Source: Caldicellulosiruptor bescii DSM 6725
Lineage (GTDB): Bacteria; Bacillota; Thermoanaerobacteria; Caldicellulosiruptorales; Caldicellulosiruptoraceae
Length of the DNA: 64,000 nt
Reading direction: 5' to 3'
Assembly: GCF_000022325.1 (NCBI RefSeq)
Contig: NC_012034.1
Location: 762,501-826,500 of the forward strand
Shown here: one piece after another, positions 1-8,090 of the stretch
How positions within the stretch are numbered: the first letter of the stretch is position 1
Layout: the number at the start of each line of letters is the position of its first letter
Program-made: the position numbers and the translations under genes
The notes under the pieces: generated by a model
Told to the model about the DNA's origin: nothing
The model's input: the letters and a program-made list of their open reading frames with translations, nothing else
Databases searched by the model: none

Positions 1-125
1 GAATAGATAGCATAAATGGTTTTAGCATATGGTGGTCAATGTTTATACTTGCTATTTATTTTTCGATTGTAGTGATAATAGGAATAAAAGTAGTTAAAAA
101 TATCGAAATATTTGAGAGAGATTGA
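1..125 (+). CDS. C-terminal end of a membrane protein (partial)
   Basis: An open frame enters the window at base 3 and stops at TGA 123-125. The roughly 40 visible residues are one hydrophobic helix (rich in I, V, F and W) followed by a short charged tail, as at the end of an integral membrane protein. The next gene is an ABC ATPase only 22 bases downstream, so the best guess is the permease of the same transporter. Too little is visible to name a family. Confidence 0.5.
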   Translation, partial: IDSINGFSIWWSMFILAIYFSIVVIIGIKVVKNIEIFERD

Positions 126-147
126 CAGGAAAGAGGTGATTTTAAAT

Positions 148-804
148 ATGAAAGCAATAGAAGTCAGAAATTTAACAAAGATAATCAAAGGAAAAGTTAT
201 TTTGGATAATGTTAATCTTAAACTTGAAGAGGGAAATATTTATGGATTTTATGGTAGAAATGGTTCAGGCAAGACTATGTTATTTAGAGCTATATGTGGT
301 TTGATAAAACCAACGTTTGGAGAAGTTATTGTTTTTGAAAAGAAAATAGGAAGAGATATTTCTTTTCCTGAGAGTTTAGGGGTTATTATAGAAAATGTTG
401 ATTTGTGGGAAAATTTAACAGGCTTTCAAAATCTCAAATTATTGGCTTCTATAAAAAATTTAATTACTGATGATGAGATCAAAAGTGCTATAAAAAGGGT
501 TGGGCTTGATCCAGAAGATAGAAGACCGTATAAAAAATATTCGCTTGGTATGAAACAAAGATTGAAAATTGCACAAGCTATAATGGAAAAACCTAAATTG
601 ATTGTTCTTGACGAGCCAACAAATTCTCTTGATGAAGATGGTGTTAAACTTGTAAGACAGATTTTGTTAGAAGAAAAAAGAAGAGGAGCAACAATTTTAT
701 TAGCAAGTCATATAAAGGAAGACATAAATTTGCTATGTGATTATAAATTCAGGGTAGATTCAGGGAAAGTTTACTATTCGGAGGAAGAAAGCAAAGATGA
801 ATAG
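148..804 (+). CDS. ABC transporter ATP-binding protein
   Basis: A 218-residue nucleotide-binding domain that would power an ABC-2-type exporter or related membrane complex at the cytoplasmic face. Visible motifs: Walker A GRNGSGKT near residue 36, signature YSLGMKQR, Walker B LIVLDEP, and the H-loop in LLASHIKED. The length fits a stand-alone ATPase subunit. I place the start at ATG 148, which follows AAGAGGTGAT at a normal distance; an upstream in-frame TTG at 112 lacks such a site and would overlap the previous gene. It lies in one operon with the membrane protein upstream and overlaps the next gene by 8 bases, so the three products probably work together. The substrate cannot be told from sequence. 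Confidence 0.9.
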   Translation: MKAIEVRNLTKIIKGKVILDNVNLKLEEGNIYGFYGRNGSGKTMLFRAICGLIKPTFGEVIVFEKKIGRDISFPESLGVIIENVDLWENLTGFQNLKLLASIKNLITDDEIKSAIKRVGLDPEDRRPYKKYSLGMKQRLKIAQAIMEKPKLIVLDEPTNSLDEDGVKLVRQILLEEKRRGATILLASHIKEDINLLCDYKFRVDSGKVYYSEEESKDE

Positions 805-1480
805 AAAGTGGTTTGTGGTGATATTTGTTATTTTAGCTTTAGATATAGTTGTAAGTTTTATTGTAAAAAAATCATTTATTAATACTGAAACACAAAGTGT
901 AAGTGAAAATATAGTAGACCAATGCGTTTTTTTAAATGGTGGTAGTTTTAAGGGGTGCAATAATGAAAATTTTTCGTTGGAAAAGATTATTAGAGATTCT
1001 GAGGTAATTGTAAAGGGTACTGCGCTGAGCGATAGAATTTATTTAAAAGGTTCAGTACTGACAGCTTTCAATGTTATCAAGGCTTACAAAGGGGAAATAA
1101 CGAATTCAAAAATTTATATATTTGAGCCAAGTTATTTTAATTTAGGTAAGTACAACAATTATTTTGCATACTGTGGCTATAATCTTATGAAGCCAGGTCA
1201 CAATTATATTCTTTTTTTGAAGAAATGGAAGTATACAAATTTTGTTAGATATAATCCATATTATAGAGGCAAAGAGATTTATGTCTTTGCTCATAATTCT
1301 GCTGTTGATAAATTTGAAATTAATAAATCAAATACTACAAAGGTGATTAATCTTGAAGGTAATATATTAATAAAATACGGGCAAGTGAAAAATTATGAGG
1401 TTTTTGTATATAACAAAAATGAATTAACTGAATACTATCAGCTAAAAGATAAGGTATTGAATTGGATTTCTCAAAATTAA
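797..1480 (+). CDS. Membrane-anchored hypothetical protein
   Basis: A 227-residue protein I do not recognise. Residues 5-24 form one hydrophobic helix after a basic start (MNRK), with no lipobox, so it is probably an N-terminally anchored extracytoplasmic protein. The rest looks like a beta-rich soluble domain; residues about 60-115 (IVKGTALSDR, then VIKAYKGEI) resemble small domains found in other Gram-positive secreted proteins. The start ATG overlaps the end of the ABC ATPase gene by 8 bases, so translation is probably coupled and the protein likely serves that transporter. It is the last gene of its operon, followed by a strong terminator. Confidence 0.7.
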   Translation: MNRKWFVVIFVILALDIVVSFIVKKSFINTETQSVSENIVDQCVFLNGGSFKGCNNENFSLEKIIRDSEVIVKGTALSDRIYLKGSVLTAFNVIKAYKGEITNSKIYIFEPSYFNLGKYNNYFAYCGYNLMKPGHNYILFLKKWKYTNFVRYNPYYRGKEIYVFAHNSAVDKFEINKSNTTKVINLEGNILIKYGQVKNYEVFVYNKNELTEYYQLKDKVLNWISQN

Positions 1481-1517
1481 TCGGCACTTGATGGAAAATT
1501 ATTTTTTAATACACTGA

Positions 1518-1555
1518 GGGGCTCTCACAAAAATTTTAAGTGAGAGCCCCTTTTT
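1518..1555. terminator. Bidirectional hairpin terminator
   Basis: Perfect 11-bp stem GGGGCTCTCAC (1518-1528) with GTGAGAGCCCC (1540-1550), an 11-base A/T loop, then TTTTT. It ends the ABC operon on the plus strand and also lies just past the stop of the convergent GH130 gene. Confidence 0.88.
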
Positions 1556-1557
1556 GG

Positions 1558-2508
1558 CTATTTTGTTGCCAAATCCCCCTCAATCAAGATGGACAAAATC
1601 TGGTCAATCTCAGCAAAAGCAAGAGCAATGCAAGAGTCTGCAGCTCCATAGTAAAGATAGATTTGGTTGTCTTCAACAATTGCTCCACAGGTGAATACCA
1701 CATTGTTGACATCTCCAATTCGTTCATATACTTCCTGAGGTGATAATAGCCACTCTGGACATCTTTTCTTGACCTTTGCCGGATTTTCTAAGTCCAAAAG
1801 CGCAGCACCAAGCCTGTAAATTGGTCCTGATGGCATCATCTTCACGCCGTGATAGATTATTAGCCAGCCCTCTTGAGTTTTTATTGGCACAGCTCCTGCG
1901 CCGACTTTAAAGCCGTCCCACCACGGGCCTCCTTTTTCAACAAGCACAACCTCATGGTTTCCCCAGTGGATAAGATCTGACGAATATGCAATCCAAATGT
2001 GTTCGATGTCCCCTGCAACAGGTCTGTGAAGCATGGCGTACCTACCGTTAATTTTTTCAGGGAACAAAACTGCATCTTTGTTGTTGGGAGGATAAATTAA
2101 TCCCATTTTTTCAACTTTTTTAAAGTTCTTTGTTCTTGCAAGTGCAACTGCTGGACCATAACGAGAGTATGCAGTATAGGTTATATAGTAGTAATCATCT
2201 TCAGGAATATAGGTTATTCGCGGGTCTTCGCAGCCAAACTCTTCGTATATGAACACTGTGGGTTGGGGATAAATCAGAGGTGACTTTTCAATCTTCCAAT
2301 TAGTCTTTCCATCACTACTTCGAGCAACAGTCAAATGCGATTTTCCTTGTCTATCCTCAACTCTCAAAAGTAGTAAGTACTCATTTTTATATTTTATTGC
2401 ACCAGCGTTAAACACAGCATTTGCTGAATATGGAATATCAAATACTGTGATTATTGGATTTCCGCTGTAGCGTGTAAATATGTCCTTTTTTGCAAAGACC
2501 TTTTTCAT
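1558..2508 (-). CDS. GH130 mannoside phosphorylase
   Basis: A 316-residue five-bladed beta-propeller enzyme of glycoside hydrolase family 130, whose members use phosphate to split beta-mannosides and release alpha-mannose 1-phosphate. Visible signatures are NPI near residue 17, NAGA followed by YLLLLRVE, the catalytic-acid region FGCEDPRI, YTAYSRYGPAVALA, HRPV, GGPWWDGFKVGAGAVPI, and IYHGV. The protein lacks a signal peptide and is cytosolic, which fits phosphorolysis of imported oligosaccharides. The start at 2508 is chosen because GGGGGGA lies 9 bases upstream; the open frame continues upstream but without family-like sequence. Whether it prefers beta-1,4- or beta-1,2-linked mannosides cannot be decided here, and no transporter or mannanase is adjacent. 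Confidence 0.88.
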   Translation of the reverse strand: MKKVFAKKDIFTRYSGNPIITVFDIPYSANAVFNAGAIKYKNEYLLLLRVEDRQGKSHLTVARSSDGKTNWKIEKSPLIYPQPTVFIYEEFGCEDPRITYIPEDDYYYITYTAYSRYGPAVALARTKNFKKVEKMGLIYPPNNKDAVLFPEKINGRYAMLHRPVAGDIEHIWIAYSSDLIHWGNHEVVLVEKGGPWWDGFKVGAGAVPIKTQEGWLIIYHGVKMMPSGPIYRLGAALLDLENPAKVKKRCPEWLLSPQEVYERIGDVNNVVFTCGAIVEDNQIYLYYGAADSCIALAFAEIDQILSILIEGDLATK

Positions 2509-2565
2509 TGTTTTAATCCCCCCACAAATAAATTGTCTATACATTGAAATATACCACATTTGGTA

Positions 2566-2595
2566 TTGAATAATTACAAAAAAATTATGTAAAAT
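2566..2595 (+). promoter_or_regulatory. Probable sigma-A promoter of yjbQ
   Basis: TTGAAT (2566-2571) and TAAAAT (2590-2595) are separated by 18 bases and sit about 60 bases before the yjbQ start, in the divergent gap with the GH130 gene. Confidence 0.5.
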
Positions 2596-2653
2596 ATCTT
2601 TGAAACCTGTCAATAGGATAACCAATTTTCACAAAAGAGGTGAAAAATATAAA

Positions 2654-3070
2654 ATGAAAACTTACAGAAAAGAGCTGTGGTTTGAAATACCAACAAGAAG
2701 AGCATTTGTAAACATTACAGACACTCTTCAAAAGTGTGTTGATGAAAGTGGTATAAAAGAAGGACTTTTACTTTGCAATGCTATGCACATAACTGCAAGT
2801 GTATTTATTAATGACGATGAACCAGGTCTTCACAAAGATTTTGAAATCTGGCTTGAAAAACTGGCACCTGAAAAACCCTATTCTCAGTACCATCACAACG
2901 TCGGTGAAGATAATGCAGATGCGCATCTTAAAAGAACCATAATGGGAAGAGAAGTTGTGATTGCTATAACAAATGGCAAGCTTGACTTAGGTCCATGGGA
3001 ACAGGTGTTTTATGGTGAATTTGATGGCAAAAGAAAAAAGAGAGTGCTTGTGAAGATTATAGGAGAGTAA
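2654..3070 (+). CDS. yjbQ: YjbQ family protein (UPF0047)
   Basis: A 138-residue protein of the YjbQ/UPF0047 family, small trimeric proteins; E. coli YjbQ has weak thiamine-phosphate synthase activity and the true role is unsettled. Conserved features visible are ITDTLQKCV, the [19 protein letters not shown] stretch, YQYHHN-like [18 protein letters not shown], and the C-terminal [16 protein letters not shown]. The full family length is present. I use ATG 2654, which follows AGAGGTG; an earlier in-frame ATG at 2600 would add 18 residues outside the family and has no ribosome site. It is transcribed alone, divergent from the GH130 gene, and is followed by the IS607-type element. Confidence 0.88.
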   Translation: MKTYRKELWFEIPTRRAFVNITDTLQKCVDESGIKEGLLLCNAMHITASVFINDDEPGLHKDFEIWLEKLAPEKPYSQYHHNVGEDNADAHLKRTIMGREVVIAITNGKLDLGPWEQVFYGEFDGKRKKRVLVKIIGE

Positions 3071-3173
3071 GAGATTGACAATTATTCCTATGTGTATTAA
3101 GATATACATAGGGAGGCAGCAACAGTTGAAAATAGTTATGAAAAAGGGTATAATTTTAATTAGGTGATGATAG

Positions 3174-3779
3174 ATGTTATTAAGTATGCAAAAAGTAAAA
3201 GAAATATACTCAATCAGTCGAAGGACGCTTATAAACTGGGAGAAAGAGGGGTTAATTACTCCTGTTAGAACCCAAAGGGTAGAAGAAGGTATAAAAAAGA
3301 AGACATAGAAAAACTACTGGGTATGATAAAGGAAAAACCAAAGCCAACCGTTGTTTTGTATACAAGGGTATCAACAAAAAAGCAAGAAGAGTACCTTAAA
3401 AATCAGATTAGAAGACTTGAAGAATATGCCAATTCTCAGGGGTGGCAGTATGAGACTATATTTGTGATAGCGAGTGGGGTAAACGAGAACAGAAGGGGAC
3501 TGCTGAAACTTTTGAACAAGATTAAGAGAGGAGAAGTTGAAAAAGTTGTAGTGGAGTATCCTGACAGACTTGCAAGGTTTGGGTTTGAATATCTCAAATT
3601 TTTTATGGAAAGCTATGGAGTAGAGCTTATAGTGCTAAATGGTCAAGAAAACGAAGAAGACATAAACAAAGAACTGGCAGAGGATTTAATAGCAGCAGTA
3701 TACATCTTTTGCAGCAAGGATTTACGGACAAAGAGGTGCAAAAAAGCATGGTAACAGTTCAAGCCAAGCTAATTTTTGA
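3174..3779 (+). pseudogene. tnpA: IS607-family serine recombinase TnpA (two frameshifts)
   Basis: The start encodes a MerR-like helix-turn-helix, VKEIYSISRRTLINWEKEG, expected at the head of IS607 TnpA. Near 3272 the frame breaks: one missing C restores RTPKGRRRYKKEDIEKLLG in the next frame. The catalytic domain follows, with the nucleophile serine in YTRVSTKKQ and the conserved YPDRLARFGFEYL. A second lesion near 3701, one extra base, hides the C-terminal TSFAARIYGQRGAKK, which reappears in another frame and would end at 3779, overlapping the tnpB start. IS607 TnpA is the recombinase that moves the element. Two independent single-base lesions make this copy almost surely inactive. Confidence 0.85.
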
Positions 3780-5255
3780 AAGCGGGGAAGATAAGCAAAA
3801 AGTCTTGGACCTTATGAGAAGATGGTCATCATGCATGAGGTATGCATACAAGAGGTTACTTGAAGGGCACAAAAGGAATGAACTAAAAAGAGAGCTGCAG
3901 GGAATTTTCAATCTTAATTCCCGATACGTGGATGATGCAATAATGAAAGCAAAAAGCATTTTGACCTCATGCAAAGAAAGAGGAGAAAATCCCAAGAAGG
4001 TTATTTTTGGTGGCAGGCAGCTTTTCGAGAAGCTAAAGAGGCGGCATATAAACGGCAAGCCTTACGAAAGACTCAAGATTGAATGGCAGGAGAGAAGGAA
4101 GGGGAATCTGTATTCAAGAGGAGACAAGAGCAAGAAAGGTAATCTCAATACAAGGATTGAGATAGATGAAGATTGTATGAAACTTAGAATCAACGTAGGA
4201 GAAAGGGAGCATGTATATGCGAAAATACAGCCCGGATGGAAGATAAAAGATGGAACGAACATTGATAGGAATCAACTTCTTGAAGCGATAAGTATTTCTG
4301 GACAGCCCTATTCTGTCCAGCTGAAACTTAAAAGTGGTGTAGTATATGCCTATTTCACTGTTGAAGAGGAATTTCCAAAGGCTAAGATAACAAAAGCGAA
4401 TGGAGTTATGGGGATAGACACGAATGCATATCCAAAGAATGTTGCATGGGCAGAAACAGATGAGCACGGGCAGTTTCTGGGATATGGCAGAATACCACTT
4501 GAGAAGCTTGAAAGTGGCAGTTTTGATAAAAGAGAGTATTACAGGTGGCAGTATGCTCATGAGATTGTAAAAATAGCAAAAGAGAAGAGAAAAGCTATTG
4601 TGATTGAAAGACTGTACATAAAAGACAGGGAAAAAGAGGAGATTTTTCAGGTAGAAAATCAAGACGGATAAGACACTATTTTGGGTATGGGTCACTTTTA
4701 GAGAAAGTAAAACTTTTAGCAAAGCGAGAAGGGATAGAGGTTATAGAAGTAGACCCGGCGTATACTTCTGTAATAGGGATTTTGAAGTACGCGCTGCAGT
4801 TTATGGTGACAAAAGATGTAGCTGCAGCATATGTAGTAGCAAGAAGGGGACTTGGATTAAATGAGAGGATACCATCAAACTATATGGAGTTTTTGAGCAG
4901 ACTTGATGTCAGTAGTTTGGAAGAACTAAAAGAGTATGTAAGCAAAACGGTGAAGAATGTAATTTTGAGGAAGAAGCAGATAAGGGAAATTGAATATGTA
5001 ATGCGGATGATACAAAGCCCTGGGAGTGAGCCAGGGAGGGTATCAGGACCTCTGGACGGAACAAGTTCTGGTACCTATGGTAAAGACAACAATCTCTGGC
5101 GAGTTCTCAGGGTAGCGGTGGTAACGCCACTCTCCCCTGACAGGGTGTTGCGTGATATGTCTGTCTTGAAATCGTTATTGATTTCAGGGCAAGTGGGGAA
5201 GACCTGTAAGGGCGCAAGTTCCTGTTTCTTGGGGCAGGGGCTATGGCTTTCCTAA
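3748..5255 (+). pseudogene. tnpB: TnpB RNA-guided nuclease (frameshifted)
   Basis: TnpB is the RuvC-type, omega-RNA-guided nuclease of IS605/IS607 elements and the ancestor of Cas12. Starting at ATG 3748 (overlapping the tnpA end), the first frame runs to 4671 and contains RuvC-I (MGIDTNAYPKN, aspartate) and RuvC-II (AIVIERL, glutamate). A one-base loss in the T run at 4643-4647 moves the rest to another frame, where GRKSRRIRHYFGYG, DPAYTSVIGILKYA and the RuvC-III motif KDVAAAYVVARRGLG continue. No CxxC pairs of the usual zinc ribbon are visible between YTS and RuvC-III, so it belongs to a variant without that ribbon. The final 80 codons run through the structured RNA region and may not be functional protein. 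Confidence 0.85.
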
Positions 5256-5325
5256 ATACCGCCTGCTGGGGTTGGGAAAGCCTGAAAGGCGGACTACAAA
5301 TACCCCAGCCATCAAACTTGTGTTA
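5011..5325 (+). ncRNA. Candidate omega-RNA / structured right end of IS607-type element
   Basis: This stretch is much richer in G and C than its surroundings. It contains CCCTGG/CCAGGG (5018-5023, 5031-5036), a GGTGG..CCAC hairpin near 5115-5132, and interleaved stems: CCGCCT (5259-5264) with AGGCGG (5287-5292), and GCTGGGGT (5265-5272) with ACCCCAGC (5302-5309). The order A-B-A'-B' is that of a pseudoknot. TnpB guide RNAs overlap the 3' end of tnpB and end at the element's right border, with a pseudoknot near that end, which matches the position here. The call rests on context and base pairing, not on a covariance model. Confidence 0.55.
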
Positions 5326-5357
5326 GTGTGCACAGTTTGGTTGACCAGGTGTATAAA

Positions 5358-5558
5358 ATGAGGACCAATATTTTTATAGATGAAAATTTATTAAAGAAAG
5401 TGATGGAGATTGCTGGAGTAAAGACAAAAAAAGAAGCAGTTGAGATTGCGTTGAGGGAGTACTTAGAAAATCACACACGAAAGAATTTGTTGGAGTTGAA
5501 GGGCAAAATAATGTTTGCAGAAGATTATGATTATAAAAGGATGAGGGCAGGGCAATGA
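5358..5558 (+). CDS. vapB: VapB-type antitoxin
   Basis: A 66-residue protein with the short DNA-binding N-terminus (MRTNIFIDENLLKKVMEIAG), KTKKEAVEIALREYLE, and a C-terminal tail of the VapB/DUF2191 antitoxin family. Such antitoxins bind and block a PIN-domain RNase and repress their own operon. ATG 5358 follows AGGTG; an earlier GTG at 5328 would lie in the IS end. Its stop overlaps the vapC start (ATGA-type junction), so the two are translationally coupled. The gene begins right after the IS607-type right end, so its native promoter may have been replaced or displaced. Confidence 0.82.
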   Translation: MRTNIFIDENLLKKVMEIAGVKTKKEAVEIALREYLENHTRKNLLELKGKIMFAEDYDYKRMRAGQ

Positions 5559-5953
5559 TTTTAGTTGACACTTCTGTGTTGATAGACTTTTTTAAAGGGA
5601 ATACAAACGAAAAAGTAGAAAAGTTTGAAGGGGTATTAACAAATAAAATACCATTTGGAATTACTCATTTAATTTACCAGGAGATTTTACAAGGTGCTAA
5701 AAATGAAAAAGAGTTTGAGCTATTAAAAGAATATTTGAGTACTCAACCATTTTACGAATTGACAAAAGGAAAAAAATCGTATGAAGAAGCAGCGCTGCTC
5801 TACTTTTAGTGCAAGAAAAGAGGCGTAAATCTTAGGAGTACTGTCGATGTGATAATAGCCCAGATAGCTATTGAAAATAATCTTTACTTGCTCCACAATG
5901 ATAGAGATTATTCTAAAATTGCTAAAGTTGAAAATAGGTTAAAAGAGTACTGA
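5555..5953 (+). pseudogene. vapC: VapC PIN-domain toxin with internal amber stop
   Basis: PIN-domain RNases of the VapC family cut specific RNAs using three or four acidic residues. The N-terminus MILVDTSVLIDFFKG carries the first aspartate (D5) and YQEILQGA the glutamate. TAG at 5807-5809 ends the frame after LLYF, but the same frame then continues with no shift for another 47 codons to TGA 5951-5953, encoding KKRGVNLRSTVDVIIAQ and LLHNDRDYSKIA, which hold the remaining acidic residues. The total, about 132 codons, is normal VapC length. A single nonsense change has therefore removed part of the active site unless the amber codon is read through. Confidence 0.85.
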
Positions 5954-5971
5954 ATGTAATAACATTTCCGG

Positions 5972-6000
5972 TTGACAATGCCCTTTTGTTTTGTTAATAT
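5972..6000 (+). promoter_or_regulatory. Sigma-A promoter of the metK leader
   Basis: Consensus TTGACA (5972-5977), 17-base spacer, TAATAT (5995-6000). It lies about 47 bases before the SAM riboswitch and would start transcription near 6007. Confidence 0.75.
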
Positions 6001-6046
6001 TAATGAGGCAAATTTAAAAATTGAATATTGTAAATATATGAGAAGC

Positions 6047-6177
6047 TTATCCTTATCAAGAGAGGTGGAGGGAAAAAGGCCCGATGAAACCCGGCAACCG
6101 GCAAAGCTTTTAGCTTTGCAATGGTGCCAACTCCGTCAGAAAGCAAAATATCTTAGCTTTCTGAGAGATGAGGATAA
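6047..6177 (+). promoter_or_regulatory. SAM-I (S-box) riboswitch aptamer
   Basis: The conserved S-box core is clear: AGAGAGGTGGAGGGA, GGCCCGATGAAACC, CGGCAACC, AATGGTGCCAA and GAGAGATGAGG in order. The closing P1 helix pairs TTATCCTTATC (6047-6057) with GATGAGGATAA (6167-6177), 11 bp. Binding of S-adenosylmethionine stabilises P1 and turns off the downstream gene, here metK, which makes SAM. Confidence 0.95.
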
Positions 6178-6230
6178 AACTTTTGCAAAAGAAAGTTTTG
6201 CCTCTTCTTTTCAGAAGGGGCTTTAAATTT
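6178..6230 (+). terminator. Riboswitch expression platform with terminator
   Basis: After P1 comes AAAACTTT/AAAGTTTT (about 6177-6199), then GCCTCTTC (6200-6207) paired with GAAGGGGC (6214-6221), followed by TTTAAATTTTT. The second stem is the likely intrinsic terminator. The first, which starts at the P1 3' strand, is a candidate for part of the antiterminator switch. Confidence 0.7.
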
Positions 6231-6285
6231 TTAAAGATTTTCAAGAGAAGTTTTTATTTTACTTAAAAGGAGGTAAAAATTTCAG

Positions 6286-7476
6286 ATGAGAAAGCTATTT
6301 ACATCAGAGTCAGTAACAGAAGGTCATCCTGACAAAATCTGTGACCAAATTTCAGATGCTGTGCTTGACGCAATATTGGAAAAAGACCCCTACGCAAGGG
6401 TTGCGTGTGAGGTTGCGGTAACAACAGGCCTTGTTCTTGTGATGGGCGAGATTACAACAAAATGCTATGTAGACATACCAAAGATAGCAAGGGATACAAT
6501 AAGAGAGATTGGCTATACACGTGCAAAATATGGATTTGATGCTGACACATGTGCTGTTATAACCTCAATTGACGAACAGTCACCTGACATTGCAATGGGT
6601 GTTGACAAAGCTTTAGAAGCAAAGCTTGGTGAGATGACAGAAGATGAGATAGAGGCAATTGGTGCAGGCGACCAGGGTATGATGTTCGGATTTGCATGTG
6701 ATGAAACACCTGTTTTGATGCCAATGCCAATCTATCTTGCTCACAAGCTTGCAAGAAGACTTGCTTATGTGAGGAAAGAGGGTATATTGCCTTATCTTCG
6801 TCCAGATGGCAAGACTCAGGTTACAGTTGAGTATGAAGATGACAAACCAGTTAGAGTTGACACGGTGGTTGTATCTACACAACACAGTCCGGAGGTTACT
6901 CATGCTCAGATAGAGGCAGATGTTATTGAGCATGTTATAAAACCTGTAATTCCAGAAGGAATGCTTGATAAAAACACAAAAATTTTTATAAATCCTACAG
7001 GAAGATTTGTGATTGGCGGACCACAAGGTGATTCAGGTCTAACAGGAAGAAAGATTATTGTTGACACTTACGGTGGGTATGCACGCCATGGAGGTGGTGC
7101 TTTTTCTGGTAAAGACCCGACAAAGGTTGACAGGTCTGCAACATATGCTGCAAGATATGTTGCAAAGAACATTGTTGCATCAGGGCTTGCAAAAAAATGT
7201 GAGGTTCAGGTTTCATATGCAATAGGTGTTGCAAGACCACTTTCAATTAGGGTTGACACATTTGGCACGGGTAAAATTAGCGATGAAAAGATTGCTGAGA
7301 TTGTAAAGAGGGTATTTGATTTGCGCCCTGCTGCAATAATTAGAGATTTGAACTTAAGGCGTCCTATCTACAAGCAGGTTGCTGCCTATGGTCACTTTGG
7401 AAGAGAAGATTTGGACCTCCCGTGGGAAAGAACAGACAAGGTAGGTGAAATACTAAAAGAGGCTCAGAACGTTTAA
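6286..7476 (+). CDS. metK: S-adenosylmethionine synthetase
   Basis: MetK (396 residues, normal length) makes S-adenosylmethionine from methionine and ATP in the cytosol. Landmarks are [21 protein letters not shown] at the N-terminus (ATP and metal site), the [12 protein letters not shown] nonapeptide-type signature near residue 120, [14 protein letters not shown], and the glycine-rich P-loop-like [20 protein letters not shown] 6286 follows AAAGGAGGT at an ideal distance. It stands alone behind its own sigma-A promoter and SAM-I riboswitch, so it is expected to be expressed only when SAM is low. Confidence 0.97.
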   Translation: MRKLFTSESVTEGHPDKICDQISDAVLDAILEKDPYARVACEVAVTTGLVLVMGEITTKCYVDIPKIARDTIREIGYTRAKYGFDADTCAVITSIDEQSPDIAMGVDKALEAKLGEMTEDEIEAIGAGDQGMMFGFACDETPVLMPMPIYLAHKLARRLAYVRKEGILPYLRPDGKTQVTVEYEDDKPVRVDTVVVSTQHSPEVTHAQIEADVIEHVIKPVIPEGMLDKNTKIFINPTGRFVIGGPQGDSGLTGRKIIVDTYGGYARHGGGAFSGKDPTKVDRSATYAARYVAKNIVASGLAKKCEVQVSYAIGVARPLSIRVDTFGTGKISDEKIAEIVKRVFDLRPAAIIRDLNLRRPIYKQVAAYGHFGREDLDLPWERTDKVGEILKEAQNV

Positions 7477-7560
7477 AATTCTCGAAAGAATAGTTCTAAC
7501 TTTTTAAAAACTTTAATAATGTTTATTAGAGATTATTTTAAGTAGATTTGAGCAAATTTA

Positions 7561-7965
7561 ATGGATAAAAAGAATACAGCAGTTTCAGTTTATCAATATA
7601 TATGGGTTATAGTAAAGTCTTTGTTCATGGCTTGCTTTTTGATATTTGTTATATCCATTTTTGTAATGTATTTCTCTATGCCAGACAGGGTTGCATTTTT
7701 TCTTACGTTATTTTCTATGTTTGTAGGAATAGCATTTTCGGGCTATGAAGCAGCAACTTTGTCACTAAGTAATAAAAAGATTGCAGCGTTTTTGGTTTCG
7801 ACTTTTGTTGCAGCTGCTCTTTTTGCCTTAAGTATTATATTTAAAAAAGGCTTTAATGTTTCAAAATACCAATTATATATTCTTATATTTGGACCGCTTG
7901 TAGGATTTTTAACAGGTGCACTCAATTCAAGTAAAGCGAAAAGACCAAGAACAAAAAGAAGATAA
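7561..7965 (+). CDS. Small membrane protein, TIGR04086/YrzE-like
   Basis: A 134-residue protein with four hydrophobic segments (about residues 17-38, 45-66, 73-95 and 103-124) and a very basic tail (SKAKRPRTKRR). The layout and length match the TIGR04086 (YrzE-like) membrane family of Firmicutes; this is recognition from topology more than from motifs, so the name is tentative. There is no clear ribosome site before ATG 7561, but an in-frame stop only 9 bases upstream rules out an earlier start. It follows metK by 84 bases and is closed by a strong terminator. Confidence 0.65.
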   Translation: MDKKNTAVSVYQYIWVIVKSLFMACFLIFVISIFVMYFSMPDRVAFFLTLFSMFVGIAFSGYEAATLSLSNKKIAAFLVSTFVAAALFALSIIFKKGFNVSKYQLYILIFGPLVGFLTGALNSSKAKRPRTKRR

Positions 7966-7982
7966 AGCTCAAAATAATGCAT

Positions 7983-8024
7983 AACCCTTTTGCTTTTAAA
8001 AGAGCAAAGGGGTTTTATTTTTTT
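7983..8024 (+). terminator. Intrinsic terminator
   Basis: AACCCTTTTGCT (7983-7994) pairs over 12 bp with AGCAAAGGGGTT (8003-8014), followed by a long T run to 8024. Confidence 0.88.
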
Positions 8025-8090
8025 GCTTTTAAACCGTTTATGGTATATAATAATTTCAAGAAAAAATTAATCTTTTTGGGGGAAAAGATA

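Larger units (their letters stand above)
3087..5330 (+). mobile_element. Decayed IS607-type element (tnpA-tnpB)
   Basis: A serine-recombinase gene followed by a tnpB gene with a highly structured GC-rich right end is the IS607 family layout. These elements lack terminal inverted repeats, so the limits are approximate: the left limit is placed at an 11-bp hairpin, CCTATGTGTAT/ATATACATAGG (3087-3112), and the right limit just past the last conserved stem near 5310 and before vapB. Both genes carry frameshifts, so this copy could not move without a helper. Confidence 0.6.

Noticed and set aside
4114..4722. Minus-strand open frame opposite tnpB
   Set aside because: It lies antisense to clear RuvC motifs and has no start signal.
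5972..6226. An open frame of 84 codons upstream of metK
   Set aside because: It runs across the metK promoter and the SAM-I riboswitch; there is no ribosome site and the RNA structure explains the sequence.
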